Source of the DNA: Bacteroidales bacterium | Lineage (GTDB): Bacteria > Bacteroidota > Bacteroidia > Bacteroidales > WCHB1-69 | Length of the DNA: 43,706 nucleotides | Direction of reading: 5' to 3' | Assembly (NCBI GenBank): GCA_017650305.1 | Contig: JAGCFD010000019.1 | Coordinates: 1 to 43,706, forward strand | Shown: piece by piece, positions 8,644-16,263 of the stretch | Position numbering within the stretch: position 1 is the first letter of the stretch | How the letters are laid out: each line of letters opens with the position of its first letter | Notes under the pieces: model-generated | The model's database searches: none | Seen by the model: only the letters and a program-made list of their open reading frames with translations | Told to the model about the DNA's origin: nothing | Position numbers and translations under genes: made by a program

Positions 8644-9585
8644 CTAACGCTTGTCGGCATGAGTCTTGATATGCTTCTTGTCAAGCCATAAGCCATAGAC
8701 TTCGCTGACATTGCCGGCCGTGATAAACGCTTTGATCTCATTCTGATTGATGAAAGCCATCAGCTGAACGAACTCATCCTTGGTCAGCAGGCTTTCCAGC
8801 TCGATGGATTTCTCGTTGGTATAGCCACCCGTCACCTCATACAGCGTGCAACCGCGCACCAACTCGTCGATGATGTAGCGACGGATGCGGTCGTAGTCTT
8901 TGGAGACGATGCAGACACGCTTTTTGTTGTTGAGGCCCGCGGTGAAGTAGTCCACCACCAGACCATTGATCCAGGTGCCGATCAGACCGATAACCACCAT
9001 GTGGAAGGGATTGATGGCAAAAGCGGTGCAGCAAATGATGGCACCGGCCACAGACACGGACGCACCGATATCGAAGTGCAAGTATTTGTTGACAATCTTG
9101 GCCAGGATATCCAAACCGCCTGTGGAGGCGTTGATTTTGAAAAGGACGGCTTGGGCGGCGCTCAGCAAGAGCACAAAACAGCAAAGATCAAACCAGATAT
9201 CACCCATAATGGACGGGACTGCGGCATCCGGCTGGATGAAACGCTCATAGGGGAAATAGGTCTCCAGCACACGCATCATCGGGCCCAGGATCAGGGCAGT
9301 ATAGACAGTTTTGATGCCGAACTCCTTGCCAATCAAGAAATAAGCCAAAATCAGCAGGATGGCATTGACCACAAGGATAACAGTGGATACAGGCAGCGCC
9401 ACCCCAAAGAGACTCTGGGACACTCCACTGATGACGATGGAGAGACCAGAGATGGTACCGATGATCAGCTTGCTCGGCACCAAGAAATAATAGACCGCAC
9501 AGGCGGTAATCATCATACCGACGGTCATAATCAGCAACTCAACCCAGAACTTCTTGGTTTTAAGAACGTTAAAAATGTTTTTCAT
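8644..9585 (-). CDS. YitT family membrane protein (DUF161 plus DUF2179)
   Basis: 313 residues. The N-terminal 210 residues hold five to six membrane helices with SKLIIGTISGLSIVI and INASTGGLDILAKIV, characteristic of the YitT family. The C-terminal soluble domain (VCIVSKDYDRIRRYII ... CTLYEVTGGYT) is DUF2179. Family members are integral inner-membrane proteins of unclear function. The gene is divergent from the sigma-factor gene at 9691. Confidence 0.9.
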   Translation of the reverse strand: MKNIFNVLKTKKFWVELLIMTVGMMITACAVYYFLVPSKLIIGTISGLSIVISGVSQSLFGVALPVSTVILVVNAILLILAYFLIGKEFGIKTVYTALILGPMMRVLETYFPYERFIQPDAAVPSIMGDIWFDLCCFVLLLSAAQAVLFKINASTGGLDILAKIVNKYLHFDIGASVSVAGAIICCTAFAINPFHMVVIGLIGTWINGLVVDYFTAGLNNKKRVCIVSKDYDRIRRYIIDELVRGCTLYEVTGGYTNEKSIELESLLTKDEFVQLMAFINQNEIKAFITAGNVSEVYGLWLDKKHIKTHADKR

Positions 9586-9626
9586 ATTCAGATAATGTTA
9601 GTGTTTTAAGAGTATTTTTCAGCATG

Positions 9627-9634
9627 CAAAGATA
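9627..9634 (-). promoter_or_regulatory. -7 box for the YitT gene
   Basis: On the minus strand TATCTTTG, followed by CA, lies about 40 bases before the YitT start. Confidence 0.65.
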
Positions 9635-9661
9635 GTATTATTTTTTGCTGGCACCTTTTTG

Positions 9662-9669
9662 TATTTTTG
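9662..9669 (+). promoter_or_regulatory. -7 box for the sigma-factor gene
   Basis: TATTTTTGCG lies 21 bases before the ATG at 9691. An upstream in-frame TTG at 9667 falls inside this box, which argues for the ATG as the start. Confidence 0.7.
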
Positions 9670-9690
9670 CGTCATTATAAAAAAGAGAGC

Positions 9691-11046
9691 ATGCAGGCAC
9701 AGCGTTTTTGGACGAAAGCATATCAACGCAATATTGGCAAGATGATTGGCGTGTGCTACCGCTATGTTGGTGACCGCGCTTTGGCGGAGGACCTGGCGCA
9801 CGACGCCTTCCTCAAGGCCATTGAGAAATCGGGAAGCTTTCATCGTCTGGGCAGTTTTGAGGGGTGGCTGATGCGGGTGAATCTGAACAACACCCTGGAC
9901 TATCTGCGCCGGCAACCAACATTTCTGTCGATTGAGAATATCGACATGGAGGATAGCAGGGAAGAGACAAGTGTTCAGGATGTTTTTGCGCTAAGAGTTG
10001 ATGAGTATACAGAGGAAGAGATATTGTCGGCAATAGGCATGCTTCCCGACAAACAGCGCGCGGTATTCAACCTGTATGTCTTCGAGGGTCAGAAGCACAC
10101 CAAGATTGCTGAGACATTGCAGATTGGGGTGCGCAGTTCCAAGCGCTATCTGGCGGAGGCGCGGGCGCATTTGCAAAAGACCCTACAAAACAAACACGAA
10201 CATAAAAAATCAGGAATCATGGTTTTACTCACACTGATATCTTTCCGAGGCCACGCCATTGACCGTCTCTGCCGGGCCAAATTGGGACATTTGACGCTGG
10301 CTCCCACTGCGCCCTCGCCCCTCAGCACTCTGAACTGGGCCTCCGCACCGAAGCCCTCGGTCTGGCTGGCTCTCTCCGCCACGAAAGCTCCAGTCATCGC
10401 TGGCGTGGGAGTGGCGGCAGCAGTGGCAGGTTCCGTGGCCGTATGGCAGGCACCATCCGCCGATGCCCCATCACCCGCAAACACCACACCTCCACCCACA
10501 GCGCAAACGATTGCCCTGCCCGACACCACCATGGAGGCACAACTCTCGCTTTCAGACACGAACACCATACCATCCGATAACACGGCGATCACTCCTGTAG
10601 AGACGCCATGCACGGCATCTCTACCCGACCCCGACATGGCTATCCAACCTGAACCAACCGAACCGCCATTGCCCAAATCATCCCCAAACACTACCACTAC
10701 ACCATCTAAAAATCATAGTCTGAAAAAAATCCAGCGACACGGCTATTTCGGGTTAGCCGATGAGCAAGGAAATGTGGTGGTGAGTCCAAAGTATTCCTAC
10801 ATTCATCCATATGACGAATACCGAAGCGGGTGGGCAATGGTGGAACTGTTCGGTTTCAAGGGGTTTATCGACAGCAATGGTCGGGAAGTCGTGCACCCTC
10901 AATACGACGAAATCGGCAAGTTCGGCTTTTACCAAGACGGAAGAGCGCTGGTAAGAAAGGGCAACTTCTACGGTTTTATCGACCTGACCGGCAAAGAGGT
11001 GGTGCCCGCGACAAAGAAAAGGAAGGAGATAGCTGATGGCTATTAG
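9691..11046 (+). CDS. ECF sigma factor with C-terminal transmembrane and WG-repeat extension
   Basis: 451 residues. Sigma region 2 is at about 8-78 (ALAEDLAHDAFLKAI, FEGWLMRVNLNNTLDYLRR) and region 4 at about 110-165 (LPDKQRAVFNLYVFEG, IAETLQIGVRSSKRYLAEAR). After a linker, a hydrophobic Ala/Val/Gly segment at about 234-251 could span the membrane. A Pro/Thr-rich stretch follows, and WG-type repeats fill about 350-451 (GYFGLADEQGNVVVSPKYSYI, KGFIDSNGREVVHPQYDEIG, YGFIDLTGKEVVP). If the segment spans the membrane, the sigma part is cytoplasmic and the WG repeats periplasmic, so sensing and transcription control would sit on one chain. A palindromic repeat lies inside the linker. Genes for exported proteins follow and are candidate targets. 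Confidence 0.85.
   Translation: MQAQRFWTKAYQRNIGKMIGVCYRYVGDRALAEDLAHDAFLKAIEKSGSFHRLGSFEGWLMRVNLNNTLDYLRRQPTFLSIENIDMEDSREETSVQDVFALRVDEYTEEEILSAIGMLPDKQRAVFNLYVFEGQKHTKIAETLQIGVRSSKRYLAEARAHLQKTLQNKHEHKKSGIMVLLTLISFRGHAIDRLCRAKLGHLTLAPTAPSPLSTLNWASAPKPSVWLALSATKAPVIAGVGVAAAVAGSVAVWQAPSADAPSPANTTPPPTAQTIALPDTTMEAQLSLSDTNTIPSDNTAITPVETPCTASLPDPDMAIQPEPTEPPLPKSSPNTTTTPSKNHSLKKIQRHGYFGLADEQGNVVVSPKYSYIHPYDEYRSGWAMVELFGFKGFIDSNGREVVHPQYDEIGKFGFYQDGRALVRKGNFYGFIDLTGKEVVPATKKRKEIADGY
10596..10625. repeat. Palindromic repeat inside the sigma-factor coding sequence
   Basis: Starts TGTAGAGACGCCATG and ends GGCATCTCTACC; an imperfect palindrome sharing its outer arms with the unit at 4584-4613. It is read in frame and encodes about residues 302-312 of the Pro/Thr-rich linker, so the reading frame survived its presence. 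Confidence 0.75.
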
Positions 11047-11094
11047 CCATTGGCTATTGGCTATACATTAAAATCATCACAAAACCCTAACACA

Positions 11095-12033
11095 ATGAAA
11101 AAAATAGGCTTTATTATCATGATTCTTCTGTCTGTTGGTACTCTAAGTGCGCAAAAGCGTATTGTGGCCAGTGGCAATGCCATCACCCAGGGGTATATAC
11201 ACAAACCCTTTACGGCTGTGGACGTTAACTTCATTGGAAATGTGGTTATCAGGTATGGAAACCAGCATAAAACCGAAATCACGGCGGATGACAATATTAT
11301 AGAGCATGTCAAAATGCAAGTGGCGGAGGGGAAATTATCCATCTGTATGGATGACAATTTCTCATACGAAAAGGCAAGCCTACGGGTGGACATCACCACG
11401 CCCCATCTGAAGGAATTGACCATGCGTGGGACGTGCGACGTTCGGATAGAGTCGCGCACCGAACCACAACTCGCCATCAGCAAGTCGGGTACCGGCGACT
11501 GCATCGTCAACTGTGTCAAGGTTGAAGAATCCATAGAAATCCACAACAATGGCACGGGTGATGTCATCATACCGAGAGAGGGTCCGCTTAAAGCACAGTC
11601 GCTGTTTATCAACAATCCTGGCGTAGGAGATATAACCATCAACGCCAGTTCTATTAGCGAATCCCTGACAATCAGCAATCCGGGCACAGGTGAAGTCAAG
11701 GTCAACCTGATGGGTATTCCCACAGAAGATATCACGCTGCAAAACAAGGGCACGGGCGACATCAGAATTCAAAACATGTTGGGAAAGAGTGTGAAGGTGA
11801 AGAATCTGGGCACCGGCGATGTAGTACTGAACGGCAAGGCAACGTCGCACAGGCTGGTCAACAGTGGTAGCGGCCACATTAACGCACTGTCCTTGGAAGC
11901 AGAGACCTCGCATATCACCAACAACGGTGTGGGCGGCGTGAAGGCAACCGTAACGGGCACCGCCTACGTCAACAATCAATCCCACGTGGGAAAAGTGGAT
12001 ATCAGCGGAGGTGGCAAGGTGGTGTGGGAGTGA
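11095..12033 (+). CDS. Exported GIN-domain (DUF2807) protein
   Basis: 312 residues from the ATG at 11095, which begins a clear Sec signal peptide ending in LSAQ (cleavage near residue 20); an open frame continues 15 codons upstream but through repeat-like DNA. The rest is a run of short beta strands with recurring GTGDV/GTGEV/GVGDI motifs, the signature of the putative auto-transporter adhesin head (GIN) domain of Bacteroidota, probably a right-handed beta helix. It lies 48 bases after the sigma gene on the same strand. The role of the family is not established. Confidence 0.85.
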   Translation: MKKIGFIIMILLSVGTLSAQKRIVASGNAITQGYIHKPFTAVDVNFIGNVVIRYGNQHKTEITADDNIIEHVKMQVAEGKLSICMDDNFSYEKASLRVDITTPHLKELTMRGTCDVRIESRTEPQLAISKSGTGDCIVNCVKVEESIEIHNNGTGDVIIPREGPLKAQSLFINNPGVGDITINASSISESLTISNPGTGEVKVNLMGIPTEDITLQNKGTGDIRIQNMLGKSVKVKNLGTGDVVLNGKATSHRLVNSGSGHINALSLEAETSHITNNGVGGVKATVTGTAYVNNQSHVGKVDISGGGKVVWE

Positions 12034-12129
12034 ACACAGCGCACGACGGTCATCCTAGACCGCGGTGCCCACTTGGTATAATGAAGAAGGTGCCTATGAC
12101 GACACCTTGACAGCAGCGTGAATTTGTAA
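12034..12129. other. Gene-free spacer with two small hairpins
   Basis: CGGTC/GACCG and AAGGTG/CACCTT can form small stem-loops, neither with a T run. No gene seen. Together with the remnant that follows, it looks like decaying sequence. Confidence 0.35.
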
Positions 12130-12390
12130 TCAAAACTTGTGTTCATAGCCTATACGAATACCCGCACCTACATGATAATTTTCAGAAAAACGTCCTTTGG
12201 GGACACCCTTAGAGTACATTTTTTCAACATACATAACAAAATGGGAAGTTGCTCCGATTGTGAGCGCATCATTTGAGGTCAACGGTATTCTTCCACCCAA
12301 ACCCAAAGTGGGGCCCCAGAGAAAAACATCTTTCGCATTCGCAGCGACCCATGCATTGATGCCGGCCCCGAGCAAAACACCGCCACGCAC
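12130..12390 (-). pseudogene. C-terminal remnant of an outer-membrane beta-barrel protein
   Basis: 86 codons that read like the last third of a porin-like barrel: alternating hydrophobic strands, LWGPTLGLGGRIPLT, and a final GAGIRIGYEHKF with the C-terminal Phe typical of outer-membrane proteins. There is no ATG and no signal peptide. The frame stays open some way upstream but without barrel-like sequence, and runs into the promoter region of the divergent gene at 12482. A 5'-truncated relic is the simplest reading; a small GTG-initiated gene is less likely. Confidence 0.5.
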
Positions 12391-12447
12391 ATAGAAGTGC
12401 TTTAGGTGAAATAGAAGAAGAACACTACAAAAATAAAAAAAAAAGCA

Positions 12448-12455
12448 TATCTTTG
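12448..12455 (+). promoter_or_regulatory. -7 box for the outer-membrane protein gene at 12482
   Basis: TATCTTTGCAG, 26 bases before the ATG, preceded by a long A-rich tract. Confidence 0.7.
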
Positions 12456-12481
12456 CAGCATCATCATTCTAACCATACAAT

Positions 12482-13930
12482 ATGAAAAGAAAAATCCTCA
12501 GCTTCACATTCCCGCTACTATTTCTCAGCTTGGCACTAACGCTTTCGGCACAAGACAACACCGACACACTCGGTAAAGAAGGGACTGCCTTGAATTGCCC
12601 TGCCGTTCTCGTCAACAATCCTTTCAAGGGGTTCTGTATCGGTATTACCACACAGACACAGTTGACCTTGCCGGCCACAGTGCTATCTCACTCAGACAAC
12701 AACTTCATGGAGAGCAGGCCCGGCATCGGTGGGGAGGTTGGGCTGGAGTTGTCGTATCATTTCAAATATTTCGGCTTTTCGGTCGGTGCCGACTTTGGCA
12801 CTTTCGCTGTCATTAGGCTCAAACCCCACCTGGAGCGTATGCCCACTGCCGAACCAGACAATGCAGAGTTTCAAATGAAAAACTCCTTCTCATACGACGA
12901 CCGATATCACAATGTTATGTTCCCCATCAAGGCAGAGTTTCACATCCCTCTGAAAAACCGCTTCTGGCTGATTGGTGACCTCGGCGTAAAGCTCTCCCCT
13001 CCATATAATCTTTATAAAACTATTGGTGCCGATTGGATTCACATGACAGGCAGGGTGGCTGATCCAAGTGTGAAGGTGTATACCTCTCTCTTGGCAGATC
13101 TGGGCTTTGCCTACATTTTACCATACGGAGACATCCTGCGCTGTTCGATAGGTACCAATGTCGGCTTCCAAAACACGTCTTATTTCAACTATACCATACC
13201 CATCTGGAATTCCCTCAATACCGACCAGGGGCAGATCAGCACCCGCAACCACTCTCTCAATCTGCAAGTGGCCTATCTGCACACCTTCCACAAATACAAG
13301 ATGAACAAGCACGACCAGTCTTGGCGGGAAGTGCTGCCCTCCCACGAGTTCCAATTCAACATTGGGGATCCCATCTTGATTGCCAACAGTAGTGTGCTGG
13401 CTTTTTTCAACAATTCCGATGGCATTTTCCACAATTATATTTCAAGAGGCTCTTCCCCATCATTTTGGACACGACCTTTGGGCGACTATGCCATCACACG
13501 GTATGTGCCCGTATTCTCCTTCAACTATCATTACAGGGTGGCCAAATGGTTTTGGGTAGGAGGACTCACCACCTTCACTGGTATACACAACACTTGGCGT
13601 GACAGGCTCACCGACAAGATTACCGGTCACGGAAGCGAATTCTATTTCTCTATCATGCCTGACATCCGCTTCTCCTATCTCAACCGCAAGCATGTGACCC
13701 TCTACTCTGGATTAGGATTCGGAATGGAGATTGAGCACATTAAAGATCCACAAGTATCCCGGTTCTTCACCGACAGAAGCAATCAAGAGTACAATGTCAC
13801 TAGTATCTTCTATTCCTATCAACTGACAGCCTTCGGCATCAAGGCGGGAGGCAATCATTGGTTTGGCAATATGGAACTGGGGATAGGTTCAAAAGGATTT
13901 GTGTCAGCAGGATTCGGTTATGATTTTTAA
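12482..13930 (+). CDS. Predicted outer-membrane beta-barrel protein, unknown function
   Basis: 482 residues. A Sec signal peptide (MKRKILSFTF..., ending TLSAQ, cleavage near residue 24) is followed by amphipathic strands rich in aromatic residues and a C-terminal SAGFGYDF ending in Phe, the usual barrel terminus. I recognise no named family. It has its own promoter and is followed 22 bases later by a lipoprotein gene, so the two probably form an operon and may interact at the outer membrane. Confidence 0.7.
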   Translation: MKRKILSFTFPLLFLSLALTLSAQDNTDTLGKEGTALNCPAVLVNNPFKGFCIGITTQTQLTLPATVLSHSDNNFMESRPGIGGEVGLELSYHFKYFGFSVGADFGTFAVIRLKPHLERMPTAEPDNAEFQMKNSFSYDDRYHNVMFPIKAEFHIPLKNRFWLIGDLGVKLSPPYNLYKTIGADWIHMTGRVADPSVKVYTSLLADLGFAYILPYGDILRCSIGTNVGFQNTSYFNYTIPIWNSLNTDQGQISTRNHSLNLQVAYLHTFHKYKMNKHDQSWREVLPSHEFQFNIGDPILIANSSVLAFFNNSDGIFHNYISRGSSPSFWTRPLGDYAITRYVPVFSFNYHYRVAKWFWVGGLTTFTGIHNTWRDRLTDKITGHGSEFYFSIMPDIRFSYLNRKHVTLYSGLGFGMEIEHIKDPQVSRFFTDRSNQEYNVTSIFYSYQLTAFGIKAGGNHWFGNMELGIGSKGFVSAGFGYDF

Positions 13931-13952
13931 AAAACAATCAACAACAACAGCA

Positions 13953-14792
13953 ATGAAAAAATTGATAATAAGCATATTATGCATTGGATTTATAGCAACA
14001 TTCTCTTCCTGTGAGATGGGCGACGGCGAAATGGGCAAGACCCGCACGGGCAAGCAAATATTTGACGGGTGGGGAACCGACATGAACAATCTGTTCAGTG
14101 CAATTTTGGAGCCTGCCCTCCAGTTCAACCACTACTGGGAGGATCCAAATGTCGACATAGAGACCTTGATGACTCGCAATTTCAGCAATTCCACACTCAC
14201 GGAGACAGGAGAACGAAGCTATCTCATCTTCCATGAATCTTCCAACTCCAAACTATATTTATCCATGATGTCTGGAGACAACTTGAACGACGACGGTGCC
14301 ATCATGCGCATCTATTCTATAGGGCGCAATCTCCCGTCAACGATTGGAGGGGTTATGTTCTTTATGGAAAATATGGGCAATGGACAATGGGTTTTGCGCA
14401 ACAACAACGACTTGGTCATAACTCTTGATTTCGGAAGCGAGGTGCTTCCTTCCAGCCTGAAGAATTCCAAACTATCTATTTCCGGCTCTGGCTCTTTCCG
14501 GCACGAGACACATAGCGATGCCTCCACTCCTGTTTTTTCGGAGACATTACTTAGTTTCGACATTTTCAGGGAGATGTCTGTTGCTCAAAATGCCATAAGG
14601 ATATCGGCATGGCCACACCAATTCTATCACGACCCTGTGAAATGGGAAGGCGGGTCGGTTGAATTGACTGCCGTGAACCAGTCGGACGGGGGGAGCAACA
14701 CCGCTGAAGCCACCATTCTGGAGAGTGGAAAGGTGAGCATCACCATTGGAGGTATCACTCAAGAATGGGACCAATCCTGCGCATTTTTTTAA
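13953..14792 (+). CDS. Predicted lipoprotein, unknown function
   Basis: 280 codons including the stop, from the ATG at 13953 that starts a lipoprotein signal (MKKLIISILCIGF, ending FSSC with Cys20). Earlier in-frame positions lie in the preceding gene. The mature part is probably beta-rich, with Ser/Gly-rich segments and a C-terminal SGKVSITIGGITQEWDQ. No family recognised. It is co-directional with and close behind the barrel gene at 12482. Confidence 0.7.
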   Translation: MKKLIISILCIGFIATFSSCEMGDGEMGKTRTGKQIFDGWGTDMNNLFSAILEPALQFNHYWEDPNVDIETLMTRNFSNSTLTETGERSYLIFHESSNSKLYLSMMSGDNLNDDGAIMRIYSIGRNLPSTIGGVMFFMENMGNGQWVLRNNNDLVITLDFGSEVLPSSLKNSKLSISGSGSFRHETHSDASTPVFSETLLSFDIFREMSVAQNAIRISAWPHQFYHDPVKWEGGSVELTAVNQSDGGSNTAEATILESGKVSITIGGITQEWDQSCAFF

Positions 14793-14805
14793 AAATCTGG
14801 AATAT

Positions 14806-14838
14806 TTTGATACGGCATACGGATTTTTAATATTTTTG
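14806..14838 (+). promoter_or_regulatory. Promoter of the small beta-barrel gene, -33 and -7
   Basis: TTTG at 14806-14809 and TATTTTTG at 14831-14838 are separated by 21 bases, close to the Bacteroidota consensus. The leader to the ATG at 14906 is about 65 bases. Confidence 0.7.
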
Positions 14839-14905
14839 CGCCCCCTGTTCTTGATGACCCGAGCAGGCCCTTAATTCAAGATAACTAACTTAAAATCTTT
14901 AAGAT

Positions 14906-15451
14906 ATGAAAAGAAATTGTTTGAAATTATTTGTGGCTTTATGCGCCATTTTCTGTCTTAGCGCCACCACCCTGTTGGGTCAGGAGCAGCCTGTCAAGAA
15001 GATCCAATACAACTTCATCAATGAGTATGGTGGATTTTTTGGCAAAAATGCCGGTTTCACCGGAGTATTTGTAAATGGCATCGCCATCAACCAGCTGGAT
15101 GCTATCGGTATCGGTGTAGGCTATGGCCTGAATTCTGCCACCTTCCAGGAATTACCTCTTTTTGTGAACTATCGTCACTATTTTGACCGTGGCCGCAAAC
15201 TGATGCCCTGCATCAACATCGCCCTCGGTGCCGCTTTCCACTTCTGGGAGGACGAGATTCCCTGGATGAATGAATATGGTTGGTATGAGTATGACTACGT
15301 CAACAGACGTGGCGTAGGCCTATACTCCACCATCGCCGGCGGTTTCAAGGTCAAGGCCTTCTCCTTCACGGGCGGCTTCTTCTTCAGAACCTTCCCGTCT
15401 GACGACTCCTTCAACGGTGGTATTGAGGTGAAAGTCGGCTACACATTCTAA
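14906..15451 (+). CDS. Small predicted outer-membrane beta-barrel protein
   Basis: 181 residues: a signal peptide (ending near TTLLGQ, about residue 26), then eight or so amphipathic strands, a Gly-rich AIGIGVGYGLN segment and a C-terminal GIEVKVGYTF ending in Phe. Size and pattern suit an eight-stranded OmpX/OmpW-like barrel, but the exact family is not clear. It has a strong promoter and a strong terminator, so it is monocistronic. Confidence 0.7.
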   Translation: MKRNCLKLFVALCAIFCLSATTLLGQEQPVKKIQYNFINEYGGFFGKNAGFTGVFVNGIAINQLDAIGIGVGYGLNSATFQELPLFVNYRHYFDRGRKLMPCINIALGAAFHFWEDEIPWMNEYGWYEYDYVNRRGVGLYSTIAGGFKVKAFSFTGGFFFRTFPSDDSFNGGIEVKVGYTF

Positions 15452-15473
15452 GCCCTCCTCCAACCCAAAAAGA

Positions 15474-15509
15474 AAGGGTGACCGATATCCAATCGGCCAC
15501 CCTTTTTTG
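15474..15509 (+). terminator. Terminator after the small barrel gene
   Basis: AAGGGTGACCGAT pairs with ATCGGCCACCCTT (one mismatched pair) over a short loop, followed by TTTTTT. It lies between convergent genes. Confidence 0.85.
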
Positions 15510-15532
15510 TATTAGAAAATCGTTAAAACAGG

Positions 15533-15982
15533 CTAAACCAGTTCGTCCGGATAGGGAGTGGATGGAATATCCATATCCGCATCGCCCTCAGGAGCGTTGG
15601 TGATTCTCTGCAATGAAGCGATCAAAGAACCGATCATCTTGGTAAGCTCAACCAACTTGCCACGGGAATATTCGTAATCCTCTTCATTCTGAAGTCCAAC
15701 ATTCTTGACAATCTCCGTAAAGACGACACACTCACGCACGGCACTCTTGGCCATCTTAAGATAGTAGAGGAATTGCGCTTTGTTACGGGATGAACCTTCA
15801 GCAGTATTTAACGCTATATTGTGTGCTGACTTAAGAAACGACTTGACAAGAAATCGTTCGTTATCATTTTCAAAATCAACATTCAACTTTTCGTATAGCC
15901 AAGTGATATAATCCATAGCCTTGGCGTAAATCCTCAAATCCTCAAAGCGGAAAAAAGGGACATTGTTTTCTTGCTCGTTCAT
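15533..15982 (-). CDS. Four-helix bundle protein (23S rRNA intervening-sequence type)
   Basis: 149 residues. FEDLRIYAKAMDY at the start, FLVKSFLKSAHNIALNTAEGSSRN in the middle and YLKMAKSAVRECV mark the S23/four-helix bundle family (TIGR02436), originally described in 23S rRNA intervening sequences. Here it is a free-standing gene with a consensus promoter. The molecular role of the family is not established. Confidence 0.88.
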   Translation of the reverse strand: MNEQENNVPFFRFEDLRIYAKAMDYITWLYEKLNVDFENDNERFLVKSFLKSAHNIALNTAEGSSRNKAQFLYYLKMAKSAVRECVVFTEIVKNVGLQNEEDYEYSRGKLVELTKMIGSLIASLQRITNAPEGDADMDIPSTPYPDELV

Positions 15983-16011
15983 AATTCAAAATTTTAATTA
16001 TTTTTCGGTTA

Positions 16012-16041
16012 CAAAAATACAACATTTTTTTTCAAAAACAA
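16012..16041 (-). promoter_or_regulatory. Consensus promoter of the four-helix bundle gene
   Basis: On the minus strand TTG (16041-16039), 19 bases, then TATTTTTG (16019-16012), matching the Bacteroidota consensus in both boxes and spacing. Confidence 0.8.
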
Positions 16042-16232
16042 GCCATTTTCATCCCTTATTATAATAAAACATGCAAGAAGTTGAAAATAATGAGTTATTA
16101 TTTTGGAAATCAAATTGTTATAAGACTTAACAAAATGCAATTATTTACTAAAGCCAACGAACAAAGTGCGACAATAGGATTATCGGGGGTCATTTGCAGG
16201 AAGATTTTTCGCAAGATTGCATACATTTTTTG

Positions 16233-16240
16233 TATTTTTG
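16233..16240 (+). promoter_or_regulatory. -7 box for the rarA ORF
   Basis: TATTTTTGCC lies 23 bases before the ATG at 16264. Confidence 0.7.
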
Positions 16241-16263
16241 CCACTTAGTATTTTCGACAGGAT

